Source: Trissonchulus latispiculum (Eukaryota > Nematoda > Enoplea > Enoplida > Ironidae). Taken from it: 64,000 nt of DNA. The position numbers and the translations under genes are program-made. Each line of letters begins with the position of its first letter. The stretch's first letter is position 1. This document shows positions 1 to 11,414 of the stretch, piece after piece. The stretch spans positions 99,354 through 163,353 of the forward strand of contig JASAND010026807.1 of assembly GCA_030248195.1 (NCBI GenBank), read 5' to 3'. Under the pieces are notes generated by a model. The model did not search any database, was not told where the DNA came from, and worked only from the letters and a program-made list of their open reading frames with translations.

Positions 1-489
1 TGTTTCATGTTTCAAATTTCTGGTGAATCAGTTTAAGAGTACACAATGATTAGAATATACCATTGGGCATGCTCTTCGTTATCGGAGCAAAAACTGCCTG
101 TATCCTCACGACCGGTGTATCGACTATGTACTGAAAAAATAATGACAAAACCAAAAAATTTTCTTATCTGTTCACCTAAAAATGAGATATATACTGGTCC
201 CATAATGTTAAAGACCGCCAAAATAATATATTTGGAAAGATTTATTCACTTTTATAAAGAATTGAAACCTATTGGGTCAAATTTACACAAAGCGATAACA
301 GCACCTTTATATTGTCTGTGTAATAAGCCCACTTTGACAGGGCACTTCCGCCCAGCGGCGGTCACTTCTTGATTTCTTGGCAAATGGCCAGCGGCGGGGA
401 TGTAGGAATCCGAAACATTTTAAATATTTAACCTCAAGACTTGACGTAGTATTCACGAGAAAAGCCAACCCATACAGAGGCTGACTATT
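1..489. other. no recognisable feature
   Basis: I see no convincing gene, repeat or RNA here. The short open frames on both strands lack recognisable motifs and splice context. The stretch just before 540 is polypyrimidine-rich and looks like the 3' end of an intron. Confidence 0.4.
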
Positions 490-539
490 TCATCTTGGAT
501 TTTCTGATTGTCTTTTGGCTATTTTCACTACTATTTCAG

Positions 540-920
540 CAAATCCGGTCACTATCACAACAACAAAATCCGGTTCTGGGGTAAGAAGGCTGAAAAGGTG
601 TTGCAAGTGGAGCAGATACCCGGATATTATACACGGTTTACAGTTGCTGCAATGGAAGACGATTATACCCAAGATGACACGCTGGGCAGCGCTATATTCA
701 CAGTGGTGGGCCCGGGGCCCAAAGAATATCAAAACTTCTATTTCGAAAACTACATTGCTTTTGATGAGGGTTGTAAACTGAGAGTCAACTTTCAAATTTG
801 GTGCTGAACAGGGATTATGAAGCTTTCCAATGAAAGCTCTGCTTACAAGACAATGAAGTCTTACTGTGCATAAATTAATGACTCAAAAATATATTTGAAA
901 ATTAAACTATTCGTCTCTAT
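540..920 (+). CDS. terminal exon of an unidentified, possibly C2-like, protein
   Basis: A pyrimidine-rich tract ending in AG at 538-539 forms a good splice acceptor. The frame entered after it (one base completing a codon, then AAA at 541) runs open for about 88 codons to TGA at 805-807. ATTAAA at 901-906 is a plausible polyadenylation signal, so this looks like a 3' terminal exon with a short UTR. The encoded segment contains an acidic stretch, EDDYTQDDTLGSA, resembling the calcium-binding loop and following strand of C2 domains, and ends in an aromatic, Cys-containing tail (FQIWC). The splice acceptor, frame and stop are seen directly; the C2 resemblance is inference from a few residues. 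Upstream exons lie outside the window or are not recognised. The family is unknown to me. Confidence 0.5.
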
Positions 921-1530
921 GCGCTAAATTGGTGTGAAGTCAAGAGCAGTTGGCTAGATAGAACTAGAAGACCTACCTCCTGTAGCTGGTGTTGTGTACT
1001 ATTACAACTGATTTTAGTTACGAAACTATAGATATATATGCGATCATAAGTCAACTAACACTGAGCTGTGATAGTCCACAACAGCTAGTTGCACAATTTT
1101 AAAGAAATTTGGATAATCGGACTAGGATATTATCCACTTTTTAACTCTGCCTTCAGGATCGCTTAAAATACGCAGCTCACAAACCTTTCTAAATAGAAAT
1201 TGAACTTGTACAGTACAACAGCAACTACAACATTTTAACCTCAGGGCGTGCAAGCCAATCCCATCAATTCGCAATTTGAGGAAATTGTCCGAAAATGAAC
1301 CTCATGTCGGTACGGTAGTATTGTTACATGTTACGTCTACCAATTATACTCATGATTAAGCAATTGTGTTTATTAAACAAGCAAGAGATTTGTGCAAAAG
1401 AAGCTTTGATTAGTGGGAAGTGATGTAAACGGTTTAAATGGTTGCCGTCAGGTCAACCATGGTTCTACTGCGAGCACAATTTTTTAAATGTTTATTTTAA
1501 TTACGTATTTTTGTTGCGCAAAGGTTCTAG
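921..1530. other. intergenic, nothing recognised
   Basis: No open frame of interest, no tandem repeat and no clear inverted repeat seen. It ends with the target-site copy GGTTCTAG (1523-1530) of the next element. Confidence 0.4.
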
Positions 1531-1932
1531 CCATACATTAACATAGGGTCGGGTCCTGGGGGGCTTGTCCCCAAAAAATTTTGAGGGGGCTTGTACCTCA
1601 AGAATAAATTCGTAAAATTTTTCGAAAAATTAGTTCTAATTTTATTAAAATTTGCAATTTTTTGCCAAAATTTGCAAAAAATCTTCAATTTGTGGAATAA
1701 ATTTCAAAATTCTGCCCGATTTTTCCGATAAATTAAACATTTTAGCTAAAAAATTCCGGCAATGCCGGAAATTTTTTGAAATTCTACTGTAAAAACTAAT
1801 TTTTCCGGCTATTTTCGGTTACCCCTTGGCCATTTTTTCTTTACCCCTTGTCCCCGACGGCGATAGGGCTTGTACCTTGTCCGGGTTGGGGGGGGGGCTT
1901 GGAACCCCCCAGACCCCCCCGCGTTAACCTAT
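1531..1932. mobile_element. MITE with G-rich/C-rich ends, copy 1
   Basis: The 402-bp element lies between direct repeats GGTTCTAG at 1523-1530 and 1933-1940, an 8-bp target-site duplication. One end is rich in G runs (GGGTCGGGTCCTGGGGGG), the other in C runs (CCCCCCAGACCCCCCC), giving loose inverted ends. The interior is AT-rich with a short hairpin, CCGGCAATGCCGG, near 1766. A second copy at 43925-44320 has the same order of parts and its own target duplication. No coding capacity. The 8-bp duplication is compatible with the hAT superfamily, but the ends are not diagnostic. Confidence 0.75.
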
Positions 1933-2134
1933 GGTTCTAGCAGCAAAATAGGCTCACCTAAATGTAAACTGGAGAAGATTGGGGGAGAATTAACATTCTT
2001 TATTCGTTTAAACTATTCACATAACAGTAACAATGAATAGCGTATTTGAATTGCCAGAGTAACAATATTATAAAACTGAAAGGATACGTTACGGGGAAAA
2101 AAGAATAACAAAACTAAGAAAGGTACGAGACATG

Positions 2135-3276
2135 TTAAATTTTGAGTTCAAGAATACTGTTCGGTTTGATGATGGCTCTGGCGTGGAAAGGCAGGAGTCC
2201 TAGAAATGACTCTTGGATCGTTTCGGGATCGGTCGCCAATTCTTGAACACCCAAGACAGAGAGTACAGATTCGTGGAAGAGTGTAAACTCCGCAGGTTCA
2301 GTACCATCCACGCTGGCAGCCACCTTCGCCACTGCTGAGAGTTTGGGAGTGTTTTCAGACTGAAGGCTATATTCTCGACGGCAGCGTCGATTTGGACACT
2401 GAAAAAGCTGCAGACCGCCGTCAATGAGTGTAAGCTTCTTTTGCTGGCATTCCGCTCTGGTGCAGGCAGAGTATGTATTCAAATAAACTAATCCTACAAA
2501 GTAATAAAGATAAAATTAATCTTCGTGTATGTACATTGCAATGGAAAATGTTTTTAATGAGCAAATGTCAAGTAGGAAGAATTAAGGAAAGTATTAGTGC
2601 GAAGCATGAAAAATAGTTTGTGAGATACGCTTACCCTCAATGGTAACGCGCTTATAATCGTCTTCGTCTTCTGTAGTTTCGTAGTCAGGAATGGCGACTT
2701 CTTCAGCTGGTGACAAATGCTATAAATGGAAATGTGGAAAAGTGTAAGCTTGTAAATAAGTAATAACTAAAAGCATATGGACAATCTTGTGTCAGTAAAG
2801 AAATAATAACTAAAAGTATATGGACAATCTTGTGTCAGCATGTGCGATGCTAGAAATGCAAATATGTAGAAATGTAGCTTGTAAAGAAATAATAATTAAA
2901 AGCGGATGGACAGAATCGTCAGGTGTATGGGGCAGTTTAGTTGAGGTGAAGCTCCAATAATTCTGCTATCAAGAGTAGGAGGTGCTGACGTTTATACTAG
3001 CTGTAGTAGTGGAAGTAAATGAAAAATATTAGTGTACAGAGAGTACGTACCTCTATAGTAGTACCGTCAGTAGTAGCAAGAACAGGCTTGCCATAAAGCT
3101 TTGTCCTGGAAAGATTGGACATTGCAACATGAGTGCCAGGGCCTTAGTTTGTGAGCCGCCTCTGAATGGTCTCTGAAGCATCTAATCTTCATGGACTCGC
3201 CGCTCCCGTCTCGAAGTTTGATGTTGGAAATGGACACAAATTTTCCCTTGATGTCTCTTTTGAGTGGGAGGTCTAT
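2135..3276 (-). pseudogene. RPA1-like gene (Helitron cargo), three exons with one frame break
   Basis: Three exons read on the minus strand and join in phase: 3051-3276, 2635-2719 and 2135-2493 (stop at 2135-2137). Donors are GTACGT and GTAAGC; acceptors are CAG, TAG and TAG. The last exon encodes a zinc-bearing OB-fold like the C-terminal region of replication protein A 70-kDa subunit: YSACTRAECQQKKLT, then QCPNRRCRREYSL (paired C-x4-C motifs), then AEFTLFHESVLSVLG, matching the RPA pattern of a Zn-finger followed by a 'vFqEsAe.iLG' strand. Exon 3051-3276 (KGKFVSISNIKLRDGSG) changes frame inside, near 3140-3150, so the gene is probably inactive. It lies downstream of a Helitron-type helicase on the same strand; RPA-like genes are common Helitron cargo. 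Single-stranded-DNA binding would be the ancestral role. Confidence 0.7.
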
Positions 3277-4009
3277 CTGGAAAAGAAATGTTCAAGTAAT
3301 CACAATATATATTAATGTAGTTAAAAGCTGAATGTTTGTCATAGTCAAGCTATTTTGCAGTGATAAGCCAGTTATGTAAAAAGGCCGACTAGACAGAGTT
3401 ATTGAGAAAGAAAGTAGAAATACACAACTTAGCAAAATAGACCTTTTCAACTCTTCCGTTAATTCGCTTTGACTGTGGAGAGTTCTCATTCTTCAATGTT
3501 GCCAGAGATGTGTAACTTGCTTTGTTGGACTATGAGCGTTGACAGCAGTGGAATTTCGTCTGGATAAGTGAACTGCTTCGCGGGAACGCGATAGAGATGA
3601 AATTAAAATATATATTTAGTGAAATAGAAAGAGAAGAATGTTGAATATAATGTTGAATGCTATTCTGACAGTAAAGAAAATAATGGAGAAAAATGGTGTG
3701 CGACAGAAAGTTTTAGATCAAGGTTAGGGATTGGTTTGATTGCTGTGGTATTACGTTAACACCAGACATGTGCTTGTGGGGTTTCCCCCCAGACATGGAG
3801 CTCACCCCCTAGAGGGTCGCTCACCCCCTCCCCCAGAATCCAGATTTTTCCTTTTGTGGGCAAAAAAGGCTTTCCGGTCCCCCCCTCAAATTCCGCCTCC
3901 TGCACAAGTATGGTTAACACAGTAAACATTTCAAAGATATCTACAAGCAACATAGGTTTTTACCCACGAAGAAGTTGTAATAATAATTTTCTTTTCCTCA
4001 GTGTTGAAT

Positions 4010-4275
4010 GCTACCTTTCCAATGTGATAGGTTTGTCCTTCTGAAATAGAGTCGAGCAGTGCGCCCTTGTGGACTGTAGCAACGGCTTAGGCACTGTTGT
4101 CGTTGACTAGGATGTCGCGGCATCTTCTGTCCTGATCGTAGACTTTGTATTCTCGAATTGGGCCCAATTGTCCGCTCGAATAGTGATGATGGTCCGTAGG
4201 GTTGACTCTTCGGAAGGCAGCTTATCTAAGAGCTTCTTCAAATTTACGAGGCCGGTATCTGTAGCAGAATATGTA
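4010..4275 (-). pseudogene. upstream OB-fold fragment of the RPA1-like gene
   Basis: On the minus strand a frame reads IREYKVYDQDRRCRDILVND, then an in-frame TAA, then ALLDSISEGQTYHIGKVAF. This is the type of sequence found in RPA1 OB-folds (order: charged strand, 'I.eG..Y.i....v'). It lies upstream of the three exons at 2135-3276 and would be an earlier exon of the same gene. The stop codon inside it supports decay. Exon boundaries could not be fixed; a possible extra exon around 3430-3600 was too weak to call. Confidence 0.55.
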
Positions 4276-5320
4276 ATATTGTCTGTGAAAAAATAAACAG
4301 AAAGTAAAAATGTCGCAATCTTTTCTAAGAAGGCAGAACTAATGGCTGTTCATTAAAAAGATAACTGGAATGCAATGTTAAAGGTTGCATAGCCACAGTA
4401 AGTTAGAAGACTAAGCATATACTCACCAGGACCCATGTCAAATGACTTCAGCTGATCAGTAGGATCAATCCCGATGTGAAGCGTTAAATGAGCACCTTTT
4501 ATATGCCTATGTCCAACTAATTTAATGCAAGAAATATGCAAATTGGCTTTGCATCTGAGGATTATGTCTGTCAGGATTTGTAATATTAATGTTGGAGGCC
4601 CAAATGTTCAGTTATGAATAACCTGAAACTGTATAAATTCGGCGACATTGTATTAGGTTTTGTGATTTGTTTGTTTGTGCTTATTTTTGCATCTAATTGT
4701 TAATTGTCGTAGGTAGAATTCTAAGCGATAAAGCGGAATCTGTCATTAGGATGCTTAACCTGTGTTGGTATATCTGTGGTTACGAATGTGTTACTTGTTA
4801 AAAGCGCATTGATTCCAGCAATACGCAGTTAGCATTCAATCAGCAAATTGTTTGCGTACTCTTTAGGGGCCTATTTCTAACGTTCATTATTCCAAGAGTC
4901 TATTATAGGAAGAGTGAGATACTCAGCTCTTCCTAGCAGAATAAGCTATCCAGATGCTGGTACATGAGGAACGAAATTTGGGATTGGTTATCATTGTTAA
5001 TTACTGAGCATCTTATTCTATTTGGAAGAGCAGTCTCTCTCTTCCTACTATAAATTCTTAATGTTTCAAGCATTTGTTGTAAATTCGTTCTGTGTTAAGT
5101 TTAAGTTCCCATATTTAAGGCATTATTTGTCAATTTTCAACTGATGGGTCACTTGTAATGGGGTGCTTACGACTCGACATATAGAAAAGCGTATTGACTG
5201 GCGGTACGTGCAGTAGGTTACACAATTTGGCATGCGACGGCTTTTTGCCTCCCGTGCCTGGCTTAACATAGCTGACATTAGAAAGCCTGAAGCGCGTTAT
5301 AGAGAGGATGTTAGCAGTTG

Positions 5321-5697
5321 TCATGTTTCAGGCACTGTAACTAAAACTTAAGCTGAAACTATTTGTGGAGAATATCTTTAACTGAAACTGAAACTAAAAT
5401 TATTTTAGGCCACTGACTGAAATGGAAACTGAAATTATTTTTCCAGCGACTGAAAATGAAACTGAAACCAGTTTTAGCAAGGACCTGAAATTTTGTCTAA
5501 AAGCTGAAAGTGAAACTCCGCCTGAATGGAAAACTCCAATAGAAATTATTTTGTTTTCCCGACTGAAACTGAAACTGTAACAGAAATCATATTGGATCGG
5601 CAACTGAAACTGAAACTGAATCTGTAACTGAAAATATCTTGAATTGCCTATTGAAACTGAAACTGAAACTGAAACTAAAATAGTCAACTGAAATGAC
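5321..5697. mobile_element. CTGAAAC-repeat element, diverged copy
   Basis: Built almost entirely from degenerate repeats of CTGAAA/CTGAAAC, beginning with ATGTTTCAGGCACTG and ending ACTGAAATGACA. The better-preserved relative at 58207-58679 starts with the same words and has an 8-bp target duplication, so this is read as an older copy of the same MITE. No target duplication is visible here. Confidence 0.55.
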
Positions 5698-5789
5698 AGT
5701 AGCTGGCAGTAATACTAAGTGTTATTGTGTAGGTTTTCTTGGAAGGCATTGAATTGGTCTATCATGCGGTATTCGTTAGCAATGACTTC

Positions 5790-5877
5790 GTTGTCAGCAT
5801 AGATGCGTTGAGTTCAAAGAGATGTAACATACAGTTGTCAGCATAGATGCGTTGAGTTCAAAGAGATGTAACATACA
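5790..5877. repeat. 44-bp perfect tandem duplication
   Basis: The unit starting GTTGTCAGCATAGATGCG occurs at 5790-5833 and again, identical, at 5834-5877. It falls at the C-terminal end of the helicase remnant and duplicates part of its last codons, so it is a recent slippage or repair event. Confidence 0.85.
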
Positions 5878-7010
5878 GTCCTTCGGAGCATGTCACTCTG
5901 GATAGAGCGACGTATGCTTGTCCTGAAGTAAATATCTTGGGTCCAACGTTTACACAAACTGAGGTTAGAGTTAATCCTTGTGCTTTATGGATAGTAGTGG
6001 CCCATGCACTGCATAGTGGAAATTGTATTCTGGTAATGTAGCGCCCCTTGTGCACGTATTTTGTTGCAGTTCTGAGTAAGTAGTGTTTTTCTTTTGTTGG
6101 GCTGAGGTATGGTTTGCATTATCATCTAGTTCAATTTCTATGGCATCGGATAAGATTTGGGTAAGAATGCCGATTGACTCGTTGTCTAATTTATGTTGTA
6201 TGGATAAATTCTTTGTTACCATAACTTTAGAATTAATTTTGATGTAGAGTATTTTAAAGAGACCACCAGCTTCTCTGTCATCCTTTGGAGTGAGGTTGTG
6301 AGGAACTGTGCAGCCACTGGCAACATCAGAAGCACTATAAATGTCCTCTGCTGTAAATGTGACTAACTCTTGTTTGTTAGGATATTTGTTTCATCACCGC
6401 ATTATTAATTTCTGCGGCCTGCCGCCTTGTTGGGTACAAGTGCAAAGGAATAGCATCCGTTTTTGCTGGAATCATTTGTTGGTTGAGTTATGTTTCAGTT
6501 ATAAATGCCATTCGTACTCGTTTGAGCATATCTGCGAATGTTGTGTCCGCTGATTGTCGTATTTTTTTTTGCAGGTTAAATTGGGTGAAACTTAGACCAT
6601 AGTTCTTTACATTTGAAAGCATAGTGTCCTCTTACAGGATTTAGCTGGAAAAATCTCCTGAAACGATGACGCTTATTCCACCAAATTCAGCGTCCGAGTC
6701 AAAAATTGAACATAGTCGTCTGTGTATGTGCTCTAGCATTTTCTCACTAACCATGCTTATTTCATCTATTATTAAGCAACAAACATAGTTAAATTGTCTG
6801 AGTTTATACAGAGCAACAATGGAAAGCGGTGAGTACTGTGGTTCATAGCCGTGCTGTACAGGAAGTTTTAATAAGGAATGTATCGTTGTTCCTCCAATTT
6901 GTAATGCCGCTTTTCCAGTTGGAGCTGCTAGTAGACATGTTTGGTCATTATTCAGAATTGTAATTAGGCTGTTAACTAAGCATTTTAATACGAATGTTGG
7001 AACATATGGA
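5858..7010 (-). pseudogene. Helitron-type PIF1-like helicase, broken
   Basis: From right to left, about 7000-6643 is one open minus-strand frame carrying SF1B helicase motifs: LLAAPTGKAALQIGGTTIH (motif Ia region), CLIIDEISMVSEKML (DE-box, motif II) and GGISVIVSGDF (motif III), followed by an in-frame TAA. Around 6222-5971 another frame gives KVMVTKNLSIQHKLDNESIG, the segment that precedes motif V/VI in Helitron helicases. 6055-5858 gives [14 protein letters not shown] and QAYVALSRV, the classic PIF1 motifs V and VI. Three frames are needed, and stops interrupt the chain, so the gene is dead. The Rep (HUH nuclease) half is not seen. With the RPA-like gene downstream this is the remnant of an animal-type Helitron. 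Confidence 0.8.
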
Positions 7011-7482
7011 CCGAGGGACGTTTTTTGGATTTGGCTAAGCAGGTCTTAGCGGTCGAGAAAATCGGCGGCCAAATGCACAGTAACACAGAATTTCTCAGTT
7101 TTTAGTTCCTTTAGTTCCTTTCAGGAATGTTTACAAGACAAAGAGCTAATATTTCCAAAAGTACAAAGAAATTCTCTATACAATAAACTAAGATATGTAA
7201 TGTATGTAATGTATCTTTTAACTGGTTACTGGGCAAAATTCTAGCTTTGTGCAAGCAATGCTTTTTGCCTGGCTTGACCTTCACCCTTCTGTCAGTGTCT
7301 CCCGTACCTATTCTGTTTTCTGACCAGTTAGAACCGGTAGCTTAGAAAAAAAGCAGGAGAAAATAAGGTACCAGGAGAAAATTGAACTGGAAAAAAATTT
7401 TGCAAAATCTTTATCAAAAAATGGTTTAGACGACGATATTTTCAGAAATTTGTATTGACTAAGCGAAATAAAGCTATAAAAC

Positions 7483-8229
7483 CAAGAGTACATAATAGAT
7501 AAGAGTATGACAGCTGGCAGCTTCTCTGTTATCAGCTGCAAGTACATGCTCTGCACGCTAACGGCTGACCCCATACACAAACGTGTACCTAGTGACCCCC
7601 CCCACAAATCAGTACCCAGTACACGTTTCTGTACGTTCACTCGCCGTATCTTTACGTGTTAAAGCTCGAAAACACAACGCCTGCGAGCGTCTAATTTGTG
7701 TCTGCTTCGAGCTTTAGAACGCTAAGATAGCGGCCAAATTTGTTTGAAGTGAGCATACACGTTTGTGGGGGGGGGGTCAGCCGTTAGCGTGCAGAGCATG
7801 TACCTGCAACTAATAACAGAGAGCTTGCCAGCTGTCACACTCTTATCTATTATGTACTCTTGGTAACATTTACAGCAGAGGACATTTTTAGTGATTCTGA
7901 TGTTGCCAGTGGCTGCACAGTTCCTCACAACCTCATTCCAAAGGATGACAGAGAAGCTGGTGGTCTCTTTAAAATACTATACATCAAAATTAATTCTAAA
8001 GTTATGGTAACAAAGAATTTATCCATACAACATAAATTAGACAACGGGTCAATCGGCATTGTTACCCAAATCTTATCCGATACCATAGAAATTGAACTAG
8101 ATCATAAAGCAAACCATACCACAGCCCAACAAAAGAACACTACTTACTCAGAACTTCAACAAAATACGTGCACAAGGGGCGCTACATTACGAGAATACAA
8201 TTTCCTATCTTATCTATTATGTACTCTTG
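7483..8229. mobile_element. composite MITE carrying a captured Helitron fragment
   Basis: Ends CAAGAGTACATAATAGATAA (left) and its reverse complement (right) enclose 747 bp, flanked by the direct repeat ATAAAAC at 7476-7482 and 8230-8236, a 7-bp target duplication. Inside, 7483-7862 is itself a complete palindromic element (inverted arms of about 85 bp reaching through CAGCTGGCAG and GCTAACGGCTGACC). 7863-8207 is a piece of Helitron helicase, after which the right terminal sequence recurs. Family members: 9246-9585 and 42356-42583. Confidence 0.75.
7863..8207 (+). pseudogene. Helitron helicase fragment inside the MITE
   Basis: The plus frame from 7860 reads FTAEDIFSDSDVASGCTVPHNLIPKDDREAGGLFKILYIKIN in pieces, and then KVMVTKNLSIQHKLDNGSIG, the same protein segment as the minus-strand helicase at about 6390-6040. 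It is in the opposite orientation and slightly diverged. It has no start or helicase motifs of its own and is a captured fragment, bounded on both sides by MITE terminal sequence. Confidence 0.75.
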
Positions 8230-9245
8230 ATAAAACTTATACAGCCGATACTCATAAGTGCTATGAATGAAGTGAATGAATGAATGAATGAATGAATAAA
8301 AAATGAAAGTACCACAGTTTATCTCACAACTTTATTATTTCTCATCGGAAGCCATTGTATGGATCTTAAGATTATCTGTAAAAGTATTCAAGATAACAAG
8401 GCATGTGCGCCTTTCGATTGTGAGACACTTCGTCACACTATTGTTCTCTCTGGGTACTTGACCTTAGACTTAAATAGTAAGAAAGCGTTTAACTGTAATG
8501 TTGAAAGTGGGGCAATAGTTAAAAAATTAGAAGTATTTGAATATGCGTTTATTATTTATTCTTTATTTTGGTAAAACTTCTATAAAATGTTAATAAAGTT
8601 CAAATATTAATAAATAATAAATAAAATTTGACTAATTTAAATGACAAAATTTTCTGTATTTTCCTTATAAGCAAAATATGCTTTGATTTAAAGATCTGCA
8701 AGAGTTTGCAGAAAAAATCTATACTTTCAAATCAAACCATTAGCCAAAATATGGTACCTTTACAGTTATATAACATTGTTTTAGAACTTTTGAAAAGCAA
8801 TACAAAACATTATTGGTTACCATAAAGTATTGCTGTAGTGTACAAAAATCGGCTCACGCTTAATACATAGCTTACCATGTCCCCCTCCCTTTCCTTCCCG
8901 TTGCCAATTGAGCGTAAACGGCATTCCCTTACGCATTCACAAAAAGTGCAATTAAAGTATGGCGAAGTGTCTTAGTGGCGAGGTAGATGATTTGGAATTC
9001 CTTTTGTGTTGCTGTTAACCGATACGAAAGCTTCAAAACCAAAAGAGTAAATTTAGTTGATGAGATGAAAGAGGTTGCCGATTTTTACTATGATCGTACG
9101 TGTGAAATGAAACTAGTGGATTCTTAAATTAAATCGGATCAATTCTATACCAGAAAGCTAAAGCCGCCGGTGTTAACTTTGATGGTCATACATTCAAACA
9201 TTCGATGATTGCTTTGCTCATATGGAAAACGCTAGTTGGTTCGAT
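8230..9245. other. intergenic with a short GAAT microsatellite
   Basis: 8265-8300 holds a (GAAT)n run. An open plus frame at 8359-8574 (71 codons, several cysteines) has no recognisable motif, promoter or splice sites and is not called. Nothing else is seen. Confidence 0.4.
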
Positions 9246-9585
9246 CAAAAGTACATAATAGATAAGAGTGTGATAGCTGGCAGGCTCTCTGTTATCAGCT
9301 GCAGGTACATGCTCTGTTCGCTAACGGCTGACCCTCCACAAATGTGTATGCTCACTTCAAAGAAATTCTCACGCTATCTTTGCGTTCTAAGCTCGCAACA
9401 GATGCACATTGAACTAACTGAGTAGTTGTGTTTTCGAGCTTCAGCATGCAAGCGTAGCGACCAAATTTCTTTGAAGTGAACATACACGTTTGTGGGGGGG
9501 CAGCCGTTAGCGAACAAAGCATGTACCTGCAGCTGATAACAGAGCACCTGCCAGCTGTCACACTCTTATTTATTATGTACTCTTG
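9246..9585. mobile_element. MITE of the CAAGAGTACATAATA family, copy 2
   Basis: Long inverted arms: left CAAAAGTACATAATAGATAA, right TTATTATGTACTCTTG, continuing inward through CAGCTGGCAG, TGCAGGTACATGCTCTG and CTAACGGCTGACC. Homologous to 7483-7862 and 42356-42583. A clear target duplication is not visible. Non-coding. Confidence 0.75.
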
Positions 9586-10444
9586 ATATTATTTATCAAA
9601 AGCTTACGAACAATTGTATCGTTATTTCTGGTTTTCTGTATTCGAATGCTCCCTCGATGACACTTTACTTTGAATTTTCAGCTGGCATCTTACGAATTAA
9701 ACTTAATGGGCTGTTTAAGCTTTTTACTTATGGAACTAAACAATAAGCTATTCGACTGCGACAATTCTGTACAACTTTATGAACTGCTAAAAGCATATAA
9801 TATGAAATTTGGAAATGTTATTGCTTAGCATATCACTTTAGTTATTCAAGAAATGGTCCGATACGTTAGCTAACTTTTATTTTACCCATTCAACTTCAGC
9901 AGAATTCATTTCAAAAAATTTAATCAGCTTTATTCTGCGGCTAGATTAATGAAAATATTTACTTTTAACAAATACTTATCAATTCAAAGAAGTTGATCTA
10001 TTGTGTGTCTATTAATACATTTGAAGAGATTTCGTAAAGTCACATTTTCTATTAATTGCAGAACAAGATTGTAAATCTTTAAGTTGTACCTAGTTTAAGA
10101 AAGGCACATTATAACGAGATTTCGTAGTCACATTTTCTATTAAATGCAGAACAAGATTGCAAATTTTTAAGTTGTTCCTAGTTTAAGAAAGGTAGAATCC
10201 TTTTGGAGACATTTAAGGACTGCTCGAAAAATAATCAATTGCGAAGGCTGTTAAATACAAAATATGACTTAACCGAATCCATTTCTATTCAGGGGAATTC
10301 AACTATAAGTATATGAAACAATGGTATGATAAATACATTTCAATGCAGATTACCATGAAATTCAAATAACATTGATTGCATTCAAAGGGTCAAAATTATT
10401 ATAATCTGTCTCAGTATTTTTTGACGCATACATTTCGTATCCAC
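9586..10444. other. intergenic with one old tandem duplication
   Basis: An imperfect direct duplication is present: 10025-10105 and 10116-10194 both run from GAGATTTCGTA to TTTAAGAAAGG with several differences. No gene evidence otherwise. Confidence 0.5.
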
Positions 10445-10925
10445 TGCAACATTTACCATATCTACAAGAAATGAAGTCATCAATTTCTTCCGCACCTTTT
10501 CCACATTCAAAGCCGTGTTTCTCCAGGATCGATTGTCCCGCTGTTATGGAATCTTGAAAATATGCTGCTGCAAACCGTAGATATTCAAATAATATGTTCG
10601 TACAGGTAGCACTTGTAGCATCATTTTGGCGGGCTCACATTTTGAAAACGCAATCTTCCTTTCACCAAATCCTTGACCAACAAAATTTATTTCAGCAATT
10701 ATGTGATTCGGAGACATGAACACCTGGAGTTTTTGGATCCATTCGCCAAAAAATCTAACTATGAACTCCACATCAGATCAAACCGCTTTCCGAAATTTTC
10801 CAAAGAATATAGGAAACATAAACCCCGCTTTGCTAGCAACCTTGTTCGAAAGTGATGGCTTAGTAGACCGGCTCCTTCTATTACAACAAGTTCCTTAGGG
10901 TCTTCTACCCTTGGAAATATTAGTA
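10445..10925 (-). pseudogene. paralogue A of an unidentified protein, frame-broken
   Basis: Minus-strand coding remnants in order: a segment near 10905-10775 with ELVVIEGAGLLSHHFRTRL and AKRGLCFLYSLENF; then, in another frame, RFFGEWIQKLQVFMSPNH (about 10760-10690); then a C-terminal part near 10590-10450 with SILEKHGFECGKG and a Cys-rich end. The same protein is encoded at 13245-13853 (paralogue B), where EGTGIYSSFFRTT and LQVFMSESHTI align. I do not recognise the family. At least one frame shift separates the first two parts, so this copy is probably not functional. Confidence 0.5.
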
Positions 10926-11165
10926 TGTTAGTATTCCTGCAAACGAATCCTGATTATCCTGATGCTTCAGATCTAAGTTTTTTGCTGAAGTCATACTTAG
11001 CGAAAAGGACAATGGGCCCTTATATAGGCTTTTTGGCACGGTAAAATATGTTTCGGTCCTTGCAGTGACATGACAGTGGTGTCCACTTGCAATTGAGTTT
11101 TTCCCGTGAAATGTTAAGATTTAAAGGACGATGGAATAATATATATGGAGAGAATTGATCCAGCG

Positions 11166-11251
11166 CTTGAAGGGGATGGCTGCAAAGATTTGTAGACATC
11201 CTGCAAAATTCAAAAAAATTTCGAACCATCTTTGCAGCCATCCCCTTGAAG
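11166..11251. repeat. 24-bp inverted repeat (foldback)
   Basis: CTTGAAGGGGATGGCTGCAA... at 11166-11189 pairs with its reverse complement at 11228-11251 with a single mismatch, around a 38-nt spacer. Both arms sit beside C/G-rich runs. Confidence 0.85.
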
Positions 11252-11267
11252 CCCCCCCCCTCGCCTT

Positions 11268-11365
11268 GGAACAACAGTTACGACCACAACAACGACGACA
11301 ACAACAGCAGCAGCATCAACACCAACTGCATCTGCCACAACAACAGCAACACCTATCCAGGAGCC
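11268..11365. repeat. CAA/CAG-rich simple repeat
   Basis: A degenerate (CAR)n tract; in one plus frame it would read as a Gln/His-rich stretch. No gene context supports translation. Confidence 0.7.
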
Positions 11366-11414
11366 CCCCTCGCTCGCCAGGGGTTACCAGGCGAGTGGTA
11401 AGCACAAACTCAAA

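Noticed and set aside
8359..8574. 71-codon open frame with cysteines
   Set aside because: No motif, signal peptide, promoter or splice support.
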